Source: an uncultured Alphaproteobacteria bacterium (GTDB taxonomy: Bacteria; Pseudomonadota; Alphaproteobacteria; CAAHEQ01; UBA3637). From it: a DNA stretch of 15,646 nucleotides. Position 1 is the stretch's first letter; every line of letters begins with the position of its first letter. The notes beneath the pieces are model-generated. The model ran no database searches. It saw only the letters and a program-made list of their open reading frames with translations, and was not told the origin of the DNA. The stretch is taken from NCBI GenBank assembly GCA_944391545.1, contig CALXTZ010000023.1, positions 1 through 15,646 of the forward strand. The letters are read 5' to 3'. The translations under genes and the position numbers were made by a program. Below, piece after piece: positions 1-6,871 of the stretch.

Positions 1-64
1 CTTGTCCGCCTTTATCCGCAAATTCTTCCAGTTGTTTCCGGAACCACCGTATGTCATCACCCAT
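1..64 (-). CDS. Start of an unidentified protein (partial, runs off the left edge)
   Basis: Only about 21 codons are visible, beginning MGDDIRWFRKQLEE and open to the edge. An AAGGA ribosome binding site lies about 10 bases upstream of the ATG. The peptide looks like an amphipathic helix rich in charged residues, with no signal peptide. It follows the terminator that ends the rplQ transcript, so it probably has its own promoter, though no clear -10/-35 pair was found. No family is recognised from so little sequence. A plus-strand frame ending at 94 is the competing reading of this stretch; it has no visible start, so the minus-strand gene with its ribosome binding site is preferred with limited confidence. 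Confidence 0.45.
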   Translation of the reverse strand, partial: MGDDIRWFRKQLEEFADKGGQ

Positions 65-94
65 ATTGAAAATTTCCTTAAAAATCTTGGATAG

Positions 95-127
95 AAAAAC
101 GGGACAACACGCTGTCATCCCGTTTTT
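95..127 (-). terminator. Rho-independent terminator of the alpha operon
   Basis: Ten perfect pairs (95-104 with 118-127) extend on the minus-strand RNA through two G-U wobbles and three more pairs to a GCG triloop, giving a 15-pair stem that ends in UUUUU. On the plus strand the two wobbles become A-C mismatches, so the element is built for minus-strand transcription. It lies 22 bases after the rplQ stop and ends the rpsM-rpsK-rpoA-rplQ message. Confidence 0.9.
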
Positions 128-149
128 TTCAAACGAATTAAAAGTATAA

Positions 150-653
150 TTATTGTGCGTCAGCTTCAGCTTTATCCGCTTTTTTCTTGGACGCTTTTTT
201 GACTTTCTTTTCTTCTTTTACTTCTTCAGCCGGTGTTTCGACTTCTTCCGTCGCTTCAACTTCAACGACTCCGGAGTCTTTTCCTTTGGCCGTTACATCT
301 CTGTCCACCAATTCAATAATAGCCATCGGTGCAGCATCTCCGAAACGGAAACCGGCTTTTAAAACACGTGTATAACCGCCTTTGCGTTCCATATAACGCG
401 GTGCCAATGTATCAAACAATTTTTTGACAGCCGCTTCATCGCGCAAGAAAGAAAGCACCTGACGACGTGTGTGCAAGTCGTTCGTTCTGGCGGATGTAAT
501 GATTTTTTCGATAATCGGACGCAGTTCTTTTGCTTTCGGGAGAGTAGTCCGAATTTGTTCATGTTTAATCAAAGACACAGACATGTTGGCAAACATGCTT
601 CTGCGATGAGCGATTGATTTGTTTAATTTTCTTTTAGCCATTCCATGACGCAT
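150..653 (-). CDS. rplQ: 50S ribosomal protein L17
   Basis: L17 is a large-subunit protein that sits near the exit of the peptide tunnel. The start MRHGMAKRKLNK is the family signature and is preceded by AAGGAAAT eight bases upstream. The family core (HRRSMFANMSVSLIKHEQI, then the KLF...RY and GGYTRV segments) ends near residue 125. The protein is 167 residues against about 127 in E. coli. The excess is a low-complexity tail, residues 129-167, first Glu/Val-rich and then Lys-rich. It is the last gene of the alpha operon, 111 bases after rpoA and just before the terminator. The identity is secure; the role of the tail is unknown. Confidence 0.98.
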   Translation of the reverse strand: MRHGMAKRKLNKSIAHRRSMFANMSVSLIKHEQIRTTLPKAKELRPIIEKIITSARTNDLHTRRQVLSFLRDEAAVKKLFDTLAPRYMERKGGYTRVLKAGFRFGDAAPMAIIELVDRDVTAKGKDSGVVEVEATEEVETPAEEVKEEKKVKKASKKKADKAEADAQ

Positions 654-727
654 AATACATTTCCTTTCTTTCTAGCATTGCGCACAAAGCTGATCACTAC
701 ATGCTTCTGACCACCAAAGATGAGAAA

Positions 728-757
728 GAAGCCTGCCCGGGACCGCCCCGGGACTTC
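728..757 (-). other. GC-rich hairpin between rpoA and rplQ
   Basis: Two CCCGGG hexamers (736-741 and 747-752) separated by five bases form a six-pair GC stem. An outer GAAG/CTTC pairing lies at 728-731 and 754-757. It begins 8 bases after the rpoA stop and stands out from the AT-rich surroundings. On the minus-strand RNA it is followed by CUUCUUUCUCAUC rather than a clean U run, so it may be a weak terminator, a stabiliser of the rpoA 3' end or a processing site that lowers rplQ output. The structure is seen in the sequence; the function is inferred. Confidence 0.5.
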
Positions 758-764
758 TTATTTC

Positions 765-1778
765 CTAGAAGGGTTCATCAAACCCTTTTGCCAAGGCATC
801 AATGTTTTCGGGAGGCCATCCTTCAACTTGCATACCTAAATGCAAACCCATGCTTTCCAACACTTCCTTGATTTCATTCAAAGACTTGCGGCCGAAGTTC
901 GGAGTCCGCAACATGTCGGATTCGGAACGTTGAACCAAATCCCCGATGTAAACGATGTTGTCGTTTTTGAGGCAGTTGGCCGAACGAACGGACAATTCCA
1001 ATTCTTCGACTTTCCGCAACAATTCTTTCGGGAACGGCAGAACCACTTTTTGTTCTTCTTCCTGCGTTTCTTCCGGATCTTCAAAGTTAATGAACGTTTT
1101 TAATTGTTCTTGCAAAATGCGGGCAGACAAAGCAACGGCATCTTCCGGAGACACAACCCCGTTTGTTTCAACCGTCAAAGACAATTTATCATAGTCCGTT
1201 TGTTGACCGACACGCGCATTGGTTACTTTGTAAACAACCGTTTTAACCGGGCTGAAAATACTGTCAATCGGCAACAACCCGATCGGGCAGTCTTCCGGAC
1301 GGTTTTGAACAGCCGGCACATATCCTTTGCCTGTGTTGACCGTCATTTCGATTTTAATAGAAGCCCCGGCATCCAGCGTACAGATAACCAAATCTTTGTT
1401 CAAGATTTCAACCGCTTGGTTTGTTTCGATTTGGCCGGCCGTTACGACACCCGGTCCCGTCGCATTCAATACCATGCGGTGAGGTCCTTCCGACTCCACT
1501 TTAATCGCGAGCATTTTGATGTTTAAAACGATATCCGTCACATCTTCACGAACACCGGGGATCGATGAAAATTCATGCAAAACACCGTCAATTTTAATGC
1601 TGGTAACGGCACCGCCCTGCAAAGAAGACAGCAAAATCCGCCGCAACGCATTTCCCAGTGTTGTCCCAAACCCTCTTTCCAAAGGTTCCACAACGATCGT
1701 TGATTTAAAACCCGGAACAATATGTTCTACGGACAAAGTCGAGGGCTTTATCAGTTCTTGCCAATTTTTTTGTATCAC
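765..1778 (-). CDS. rpoA: DNA-directed RNA polymerase subunit alpha
   Basis: RpoA nucleates RNA polymerase assembly, and its C-terminal domain contacts UP elements and activators. The start is taken as GTG at 1778: it gives VIQKNWQELIKP, the usual alphaproteobacterial N-terminus, with AGGAG (1786-1790) exactly seven bases upstream. The in-frame ATG at 1814 adds 12 residues foreign to the family and lacks a comparable site. The product is 337 residues (E. coli 329). The N-terminal domain shows ERGFGTTLGNALRRILLSS. The linker is Glu/Gln-rich (DPEETQEEEQ). The C-terminal domain has the VRSANCL DNA-binding segment, including the equivalent of E. coli Arg265, and the NFGRKSLNEIKEVL helix. rpsK lies upstream; rpsD, present at this point in E. 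coli, is absent. Confidence 0.98.
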   Translation of the reverse strand: MIQKNWQELIKPSTLSVEHIVPGFKSTIVVEPLERGFGTTLGNALRRILLSSLQGGAVTSIKIDGVLHEFSSIPGVREDVTDIVLNIKMLAIKVESEGPHRMVLNATGPGVVTAGQIETNQAVEILNKDLVICTLDAGASIKIEMTVNTGKGYVPAVQNRPEDCPIGLLPIDSIFSPVKTVVYKVTNARVGQQTDYDKLSLTVETNGVVSPEDAVALSARILQEQLKTFINFEDPEETQEEEQKVVLPFPKELLRKVEELELSVRSANCLKNDNIVYIGDLVQRSESDMLRTPNFGRKSLNEIKEVLESMGLHLGMQVEGWPPENIDALAKGFDEPF

Positions 1779-1785
1779 AATAAGG

Positions 1786-1790
1786 CTCCT
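1786..1790 (-). promoter_or_regulatory. Ribosome binding site that fixes the GTG start of rpoA
   Basis: AGGAG on the minus strand with a seven-base spacer to GTG at 1778. It lies inside the longer reading frame that opens at 1814, which argues against that upstream ATG. Confidence 0.8.
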
Positions 1791-1806
1791 ATCATTTATA
1801 AGGAAC

Positions 1807-1838
1807 GGGCACAACCGCCCACATTCGGCCCAAAGGCC
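1807..1838 (-). other. Two small GC hairpins between rpsK and rpoA
   Basis: GGCC-CAAA-GGCC (1827-1838) and GGGC-six bases-GCCC (1807-1820) lie in tandem in the 68-base rpsK-rpoA gap. Both are short, four-pair stems without a U run. They may tune translation or decay of the rpoA part of the message, or may be coincidental. No known leader motif is recognised. Confidence 0.3.
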
Positions 1839-1846
1839 ACACTTTA

Positions 1847-2242
1847 TTAAATCCGACGACGTTTAGGCGGACGCACACCATTATGAGGAACGGAAGTCAC
1901 ATCTTTAATGGAGGAAATCACAAACCCCAAAGCCTGAAAAGCCCGCAAAGCCGACTCACGACCCGAACCCGGCCCGCAAACCAAAACTTCCAAGTTTTTC
2001 ATGCCGTGTTCTTGCGCTTTACGACCTGCATCTTCCGCCGTTACTTGAGCCGCATACGGAGTCGACTTTCTGGACCCCTTAAAGCCTTTCATACCGGCAG
2101 AGCACCAAGAAATCGTATTTCCTTGCGCATCCGTAATCGTAATCATTGTGTTGTTAAATGTCGAATTCACATGGGCAACCCCAGAGATGATATTCTTTCT
2201 GTCACGGTTTCTTGTCCGTACTGTTTTTTCTGTTTTAGCCAT
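1847..2242 (-). CDS. rpsK: 30S ribosomal protein S11
   Basis: S11 binds 16S rRNA on the platform of the small subunit, near the E site and mRNA path. The 131-residue product has the family hallmarks: ATG followed by a basic N-terminus, HVNSTFNNTMITITD, the GFKGSRKSTPYAAQ segment, GPGSGRESALRAFQ, and the C-terminus PHNGVRPPKRRRI. The usual Cys in PHNGCRPPK is Val here. It lies 22 bases after rpsM and is co-transcribed with it. Length and alignment leave no doubt about identity. Confidence 0.98.
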   Translation of the reverse strand: MAKTEKTVRTRNRDRKNIISGVAHVNSTFNNTMITITDAQGNTISWCSAGMKGFKGSRKSTPYAAQVTAEDAGRKAQEHGMKNLEVLVCGPGSGRESALRAFQALGFVISSIKDVTSVPHNGVRPPKRRRI

Positions 2243-2264
2243 AGATTAATCCTTCACTCGAAGA

Positions 2265-2642
2265 CTATTTCGTCACTTTTTTCTTACCGGCAATAGGAAC
2301 TGCCTTACCCTTACGTGTCCGAGCATTGGTATGTGTCCGTTGCCCGTGAACCGGCAAACCTTTCCGGTGACGCAATCCTCTATAACACCCTAAATCCATT
2401 AACCGTTTGATGTTCAAAGCAACTTCACGGCGAAGATCCCCTTCTACGTGATATTCTTTATCAATCAATTCACGGATTTTTAATACTTCATCATCTGATA
2501 ACGCCGAAACGCGTGTATCTTCAGAAATGCCTGTTTTACGGCAAATTTCTTCTGCTTGTTTCCGACCAATACCATAAATGTACGTCAAACCGATGACGAC
2601 TCTTTTTGCTGTCGGAATATTTACACCTGCAATACGTGCCAA
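2265..2642 (-). CDS. rpsM: 30S ribosomal protein S13
   Basis: S13 is a head protein of the small subunit that contacts the P-site tRNA and bridges to the large subunit. The start is taken as TTG at 2642 because it reads (M)ARIAGVNIPTAKRV, the near-universal S13 N-terminus, and has GGAG six bases upstream. The reading frame extends four codons further to a GTG at 2654, but that codon overlaps the ribosome binding site itself. The product is 125 residues (E. coli 118). The helix-two-turn-helix region YIYGIGRKQAEEIC and the C-terminal RGLRHRKGLPVHGQRTHTNARTRKG with a Lys-rich end are all present. It is the first gene of the alpha operon, 64 bases downstream of a consensus promoter. Confidence 0.97.
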   Translation of the reverse strand: MARIAGVNIPTAKRVVIGLTYIYGIGRKQAEEICRKTGISEDTRVSALSDDEVLKIRELIDKEYHVEGDLRREVALNIKRLMDLGCYRGLRHRKGLPVHGQRTHTNARTRKGKAVPIAGKKKVTK

Positions 2643-2646
2643 GGTA

Positions 2647-2652
2647 CTCTCC
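2647..2652 (-). promoter_or_regulatory. Ribosome binding site that fixes the TTG start of rpsM
   Basis: GGAGAG on the minus strand; the GGAG core ends six bases before TTG at 2642. There is no ATG nearby in frame, so this site decides the unusual start. Confidence 0.75.
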
Positions 2653-2706
2653 ACTAATTTTTAAATGAACACTTCATAATTAAATTACAAAGAACCGAGA
2701 TGCGGG

Positions 2707-2734
2707 ATTATAAACTCTTTTTTGTCTTTGTCAA
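2707..2734 (-). promoter_or_regulatory. Consensus sigma-70 promoter of the alpha operon
   Basis: TTGACA (2729-2734) and TATAAT (2707-2712) are separated by 16 bases; both hexamers match the housekeeping sigma consensus perfectly. It lies in the 103-base gap between the adk stop and rpsM. Transcription should start near 2700, leaving a leader of about 58 bases before the TTG of rpsM. No terminator is seen after adk, so upstream read-through probably adds to this promoter. Confidence 0.9.
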
Positions 2735-2745
2735 GTATTAATTAT

Positions 2746-3408
2746 TTAATGCCCTATTACTTTTTTTATCTTTTCACACACCGTCTCGATAGATCCCGTT
2801 CCATCGACACAGACCAATAAGCCCCTTTCTTCGTAGTAAGGAAGCACCGGAGCCGTTACCGCACGGTACTTACGCAACCGGGAAACAACCGTTTCATAAT
2901 TGTCGTCTTCGCGCCGTACGAACTTCGTCCCGCCGCACACGTCACACCTGCCGGGTACTTTGGGTTGCTTAAACTTGTCATGATACATCGTGCCGCAAGT
3001 CGCACACATATAACGGCCGACGATGCGCTCAATGACATATTCATCTGGCACCTGAATCTCAATCACGACATCTAACTTTAAATCGCGATCTTTCATCATT
3101 TTATCCAAGGCCATTGCCTGCGGCACTGTCCGTGGAAATCCGTCCAGAATAAATCCTTTCGAGCATTCTTCACTGTCTAATTTTTGAGAAATTAACGAAA
3201 TGCTCATTTCATCGGGAACAAAATTCCCTTTATCAATTAATTCTTTAATTTTTTGACCGAGCTCGGAACCCGAACGGGCTTCTTCACGCAGCATTTCCCC
3301 GGTCGACAAGTGCGGAATATGCAACCGATCATGCAAAAGCCGCGCTTGAGTTCCTTTACCGCCGCCCGGAGGCCCCATCAAAACAATATTTTCGTGTTTG
3401 ATTGTCAT
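2746..3408 (-). CDS. adk: Adenylate kinase (zinc-binding, long-LID form)
   Basis: Converts ATP and AMP to two ADP in the cytoplasm. The P-loop GPPGGGKGT is at residues 12-20, the AMP-site STGEMLR at 35-41 and GFPRT at 90-94. The LID is the long form and carries four cysteines (135, 138, 155, 158) in the CxxC...CxxC arrangement that binds structural zinc. The 220-residue length fits the long bacterial form. Its ATG overlaps the secY stop in TAATG, so the two are translationally coupled. The place between secY and rpsM is typical of Alphaproteobacteria and many Gram-positives. Confidence 0.98.
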   Translation of the reverse strand: MTIKHENIVLMGPPGGGKGTQARLLHDRLHIPHLSTGEMLREEARSGSELGQKIKELIDKGNFVPDEMSISLISQKLDSEECSKGFILDGFPRTVPQAMALDKMMKDRDLKLDVVIEIQVPDEYVIERIVGRYMCATCGTMYHDKFKQPKVPGRCDVCGGTKFVRREDDNYETVVSRLRKYRAVTAPVLPYYEERGLLVCVDGTGSIETVCEKIKKVIGH

Positions 3409-4754
3409 TAGAGGCGTCCCTTCAGCTGGGCTTTGCGAATCAAGCCTTCATATTGATACGCGACCAAATGCGATTGAATCTGCATCATTGTATCCATAAT
3501 CACGGTCACAACGATCAACAACGTCGTCCCGCCCAAGAAAAACGGAATAGACATTTCAGAAATCAAAACTTCCGGAATAACGCACAATGTCGTTAAGTAC
3601 GCAGCACCGAAAACCGTTAACCGTGTCACGACATAATCTAAATATTCGGCCGTACTTTTCCCCGGACGAATACCGGCAATAAAACCACCGTGTTTTTTCA
3701 AATTATCTGCCGTTTCCGTCGGGTTAAACACAATCCCTGTATAAAAGAACGTAAAGAAAGCAATCAAAGCCCCGTAAATAACCATGTATCCGATACTGCC
3801 CCGGCTCATCCAAGCTTGAGCCGATTCGGCCCACGCCATGTTCTTATTCGCAAAGAACTGAATTCCGGAAATAACCAGCATTAATAAGGCAGACGCAAAG
3901 ATCGGCGGCATCACGCCGGTCGGGTTAATTTTCAACGGGAAATAAGAATTGGCTCCCGTGCTGATACGCATCCCTTGTTGCCGTTTCGGATATTGAATAA
4001 CAATTCGACGTTGAGCGCGTTCAATAAACACAACAATATAAATCAACGCCACAATCATCACCAACACGCCGGCCACGATCATCGGAGACAAAGTTCCGAC
4101 GCGGCTGAGTTCAAAAGTCCGTGCAAAAGCGCTTGGAATTTCGGCAATAATCCCGGCCGTAATAATCAGGGACGTTCCGTTACCGACACCCCGCGCCGTG
4201 ATTTGTTCTCCTAACCACACAACAAACATCGTCCCGCCGAGCAACGAAACAACCGTTGTCAATCTGAACAACCACGGAGACGACATAATAACGGCCGAAG
4301 CCCCGGAAGCGCTGGTCATATGTTCAATCGCAACCGCCAGACCATAGCCTTGTAAAACTGTAATAAGAACGGTTAAATACCGCGTATATTGGTTCATTTT
4401 GCGATGTCCCGATTCGCCTTCTTTCTTAAGCGCAATCAGGGACGGCACGATAGCTGCGCCCAATTGAATAATAATGGAAGCGGAAATGTAAGGCATAATG
4501 TTCAATGCCAACAAGGTCATCCGGGACAAAGCGCCGCCGGCAAACGTATCCAACATTCCCAAAAAACCGCCCGCAGCAGACGGTGTAAAAATTTCTTTTA
4601 AAACATCCGGATTAATACCCGGCAGCGGAACAAACGTTCCGAAACGAAACACAACCAAAGCGATGAGGGTAAACAAAATCCTCTTTTGCAAATCTCCGGC
4701 TTTGGAGAAAGCTCCGAATGCAGATTCCGTCGATTTTCCTTTTAAAGACGCCAT
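3408..4754 (-). CDS. secY: Protein translocase channel subunit SecY
   Basis: SecY is the pore of the SecYEG translocon in the inner membrane. The 448-residue product starts after a short polar N-terminus (MASLKGKSTESAFGAFSK). It shows DLQKRILFTLIALVVFRFGT leading into the first membrane segment and the plug-region FLGMLDTFAGGALSRMTLLALNIMPYI. Cytosolic loops include ERAQRRIVIQYPKRQ, and FNPTETADNLKKHGGFIAGIRPGKSTAEYLD is the conserved loop before the last segments. Ten membrane segments are expected for the family, and the hydrophobic pattern and length agree. It follows rplO by 19 bases and overlaps adk by TAATG. Confidence 0.98.
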   Translation of the reverse strand: MASLKGKSTESAFGAFSKAGDLQKRILFTLIALVVFRFGTFVPLPGINPDVLKEIFTPSAAGGFLGMLDTFAGGALSRMTLLALNIMPYISASIIIQLGAAIVPSLIALKKEGESGHRKMNQYTRYLTVLITVLQGYGLAVAIEHMTSASGASAVIMSSPWLFRLTTVVSLLGGTMFVVWLGEQITARGVGNGTSLIITAGIIAEIPSAFARTFELSRVGTLSPMIVAGVLVMIVALIYIVVFIERAQRRIVIQYPKRQQGMRISTGANSYFPLKINPTGVMPPIFASALLMLVISGIQFFANKNMAWAESAQAWMSRGSIGYMVIYGALIAFFTFFYTGIVFNPTETADNLKKHGGFIAGIRPGKSTAEYLDYVVTRLTVFGAAYLTTLCVIPEVLISEMSIPFFLGGTTLLIVVTVIMDTMMQIQSHLVAYQYEGLIRKAQLKGRL

Positions 4755-4773
4755 TTGTTTACCCCCTTATCAC

Positions 4774-5322
4774 TTATTTTGTTTCTTTTTTTGCTGTTTT
4801 TTTGGCAGCTTTCTTTTCTGCTTTCGGTTCTGCCGCTTCTTCAGCTTTTTCAGAACCCGGGCGAGTCGTATCGATGATGAGCTCACCGCCGACTTTTTCA
4901 ATCGCCGCTTTGGCAGAAGCCGTCGCACCAACAGCCCGAATGGTTACTTTGGCTTTCAATTCGCCGTTTCCCAACACGCGAATACCGTCTTTGGCACGGC
5001 GAATCACGCCCGCTTCCATCAAAGAAACGGCATTGATTTCCTGACCGGCATCCAATGAACCGGCATCAATCGCTGTTTGAATACGGTTTAAATTGACTTC
5101 GACAAAGTCCAACCGGAAAATATTGTTAAACCCGCGTTTCGGTAAACGACGGTAAATCGGCATTTGACCGCCTTCAAAACCGTTAATCGCAACACCTGAA
5201 CGAGAGGTTTGACCTTTGACGCCGCGACCGGCTGTCCGACCCTTTCCGGAGCCGATACCACGTGCCACACGCGTCCGGTTTTTACGTGCACCGTCATTAT
5301 CACGAATTTGATTCAATTTCAT
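4774..5322 (-). CDS. rplO: 50S ribosomal protein L15
   Basis: L15 is a late-assembling large-subunit protein with a long extended N-terminal arm in the rRNA. MKLNQIRDNDGARKNRTRVARGIGSGKGRTAGRGVKGQ is the Gly/Arg-rich arm, here with its family pattern intact. GFEGGQMPIYRRLPKRGF follows. The product is 182 residues against 144 in E. coli. Residues 157-182 form an Ala/Lys/Glu tail ending KKTAKKETK. Its ribosome binding site AAGGA lies within the last codons of rpsE, four bases away. In most bacteria rpmD sits between rpsE and rplO; here it is absent. Confidence 0.98.
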   Translation of the reverse strand: MKLNQIRDNDGARKNRTRVARGIGSGKGRTAGRGVKGQTSRSGVAINGFEGGQMPIYRRLPKRGFNNIFRLDFVEVNLNRIQTAIDAGSLDAGQEINAVSLMEAGVIRRAKDGIRVLGNGELKAKVTIRAVGATASAKAAIEKVGGELIIDTTRPGSEKAEEAAEPKAEKKAAKKTAKKETK

Positions 5323-5326
5323 CGGT

Positions 5327-5953
5327 CTATTCCTTTACTTCTTTGTCAGCAACAGCTTCTTTATCTGCGCCGTCGCGACGAGAAACAATATCGCCTACCT
5401 TCTTGCCGCGTTTTGCTGCAACAATTCGCGGAGAATTGACGCTTTCCAACGCACAGAAAGTTGCTCTGATCATGTTATGCGGATTAGCGGAACCTGTTGA
5501 TTTTGCAACGATATCTTGGATACCCATTGTTTCAAAAACAGCACGCATCGGACCACCCGCGATGATTCCCGTACCGGCAGGAGCCGCCCGTAAAATCACC
5601 TTACCAGCCCCATAATGCCCGATGACATCATGGTGCAATGTCCGGCCTTCCCGCAACGGCACACGAATCATGTTATGTTTCGCAGCATCCGTTGCTTTAC
5701 GGATTGCTTCAGGAACTTCCCGCGCTTTCCCCGTACCAAAGCCGACGCGACCTTTTTCATCACCGACAACAACCAGAGCGGCAAAAGCCATACGACGACC
5801 GCCTTTAACCGTTTTGGCAACACGATTGACGTGAACTAACTTGTCGACAAATTCATCCTGAACTTTTTCGACTCTTGTTTCACCGGCTTCGTTTTTGTCT
5901 TTCCGACGGCGTTCCGGACGTTCCGTCCGTTCTGTATTTTCTGTATGAGCCAT
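5327..5953 (-). CDS. rpsE: 30S ribosomal protein S5
   Basis: S5 contributes to decoding accuracy and mRNA unwinding at the entry channel. The core has the double-stranded RNA-binding-like segment LVHVNRVAKTVKGGRRMAF and VGFGTGKAREVPEAIRKA, followed by APAGTGIIAGGPMRAVFE and SANPHNMIRATFCAL. At 208 residues it is longer than E. coli S5 (167). The surplus is an Arg/Glu-rich N-terminus (residues 1-30, ERTERPERRRKDK) and a Lys/Glu/Ala C-terminus ending DKEVKE. It lies 10 bases after rplR and four bases before rplO. Confidence 0.98.
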   Translation of the reverse strand: MAHTENTERTERPERRRKDKNEAGETRVEKVQDEFVDKLVHVNRVAKTVKGGRRMAFAALVVVGDEKGRVGFGTGKAREVPEAIRKATDAAKHNMIRVPLREGRTLHHDVIGHYGAGKVILRAAPAGTGIIAGGPMRAVFETMGIQDIVAKSTGSANPHNMIRATFCALESVNSPRIVAAKRGKKVGDIVSRRDGADKEAVADKEVKE

Positions 5954-5963
5954 TTTACTACCC

Positions 5964-6311
5964 CTAGAATTTCAGACCGTTTTCGCGAGCTGCATCTGCC
6001 AAAGCCTTCACACGGCCATGGTAAATGTATCCGCCACGATCAAACACAACTTCAGTCACACCGGCTTTCAAAGCGCGTTCGGCAATCATTTTGCCAACCA
6101 ACGCCGCTCCAGCTACCGTGGACCCTTTTTCTTTCATTTCTGCATCTTTGGAAGACGCGGAAACAATCGTTTTGCCCGCTTTGTCATCAATGATTTGCGC
6201 ATAGATGTTTCTTTCGGAACGATAGACGGATAAACGAACTCTATCCGATGCTTTTTGTCTTAAAGCGTACCGTGTACGAGCTTTGCGACGTTCAAATTTA
6301 ATATCAGACAT
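5964..6311 (-). CDS. rplR: 50S ribosomal protein L18
   Basis: L18 binds 5S rRNA in the central protuberance with L5. The 115-residue product has the basic N-terminus FERRKARTRYALRQKA, then RLSVYRSERNIYAQIIDDKAGKTIVSAS, GKMIAERALKAGVTEVVFDRGGYIYHGRVKALADAARENGLKF. The C-terminal signature is complete. It sits between rplF and rpsE with gaps of 10-11 bases. It is a standard member of the family. Confidence 0.98.
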   Translation of the reverse strand: MSDIKFERRKARTRYALRQKASDRVRLSVYRSERNIYAQIIDDKAGKTIVSASSKDAEMKEKGSTVAGAALVGKMIAERALKAGVTEVVFDRGGYIYHGRVKALADAARENGLKF

Positions 6312-6322
6312 ATTTTTTATCC

Positions 6323-6856
6323 TTACTTCTTCTTGCCTTCTTTGCGCAAGATGGTTTCTTCTACGTACTTGACGCCTTTGCCCTTGTACGGTTCCGGAGA
6401 ACGGAATGCCCGAATTTCGGAAGCAGCAGCACCAACTTCTCTCTTGTCAATGCCGGAAATTTCAATTTCCGTTTGGCTTGGACAAGCAATTTTCACACCT
6501 TTGGGCGCAACATAATCAATATCATGGCTGTAACCTAAAGACAACTTCACGCCATTGGCAACGGCTTGAGCCTTATAACCCACACCGATGAGTTCCAACT
6601 TGCGAACAAAACCTTCCGTTACGCCTTTGACCATATTGTTCAAGTTTGCGCGGGTTGTTCCCCAAATCATCCGACCTTCTTTAGTCTTGGAAACGGGTTC
6701 AACAACAACTTCACCCTCTTGAACGGTCACTTTTACCAAATCAGACAAGTCACAAGACAATTCGCCCAATTTTCCTTTGACGGTGGCTTTTCCGTCAGCA
6801 ATCGTAACCGTAACACCTTGCGGCAGCTTAACAGGATATTTACCAACACGAGACAT
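6323..6856 (-). CDS. rplF: 50S ribosomal protein L6
   Basis: L6 lies at the base of the L7/L12 stalk near the factor-binding centre. The 177-residue length equals that of E. coli. The N-terminal MSRVGKYPVKLPQGVTV, the internal TRANLNNMVKGVTEGFVRKLELIGVGYKAQ, and the C-terminal signature RSPEPYKGKGVKYVEETILRKEGKKK are all present. Two repeated L6 domains are expected from the family fold. It is positioned between rpsH and rplR in the normal spc order. Confidence 0.98.
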   Translation of the reverse strand: MSRVGKYPVKLPQGVTVTIADGKATVKGKLGELSCDLSDLVKVTVQEGEVVVEPVSKTKEGRMIWGTTRANLNNMVKGVTEGFVRKLELIGVGYKAQAVANGVKLSLGYSHDIDYVAPKGVKIACPSQTEIEISGIDKREVGAAASEIRAFRSPEPYKGKGVKYVEETILRKEGKKK

Positions 6857-6871
6857 GTTTTCTTCCTCCCA

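Noticed and set aside
2..94. Plus-strand reading frame ending TAG at 92-94 as the tail of a gene
   Set aside because: It is open to the edge, so it cannot be fully excluded, but the minus-strand ATG with a ribosome binding site explains the same stretch better.
1779..1814. ATG at 1814 as the rpoA start (12 more residues)
   Set aside because: The extra residues are unlike any RpoA N-terminus, and the AGGAG site lies inside them, correctly placed for GTG at 1778.
4498..5058. 186-residue plus-strand reading frame across secY and rplO
   Set aside because: It runs antisense through two certain genes, is Phe/Arg-rich low-complexity sequence and resembles no protein.
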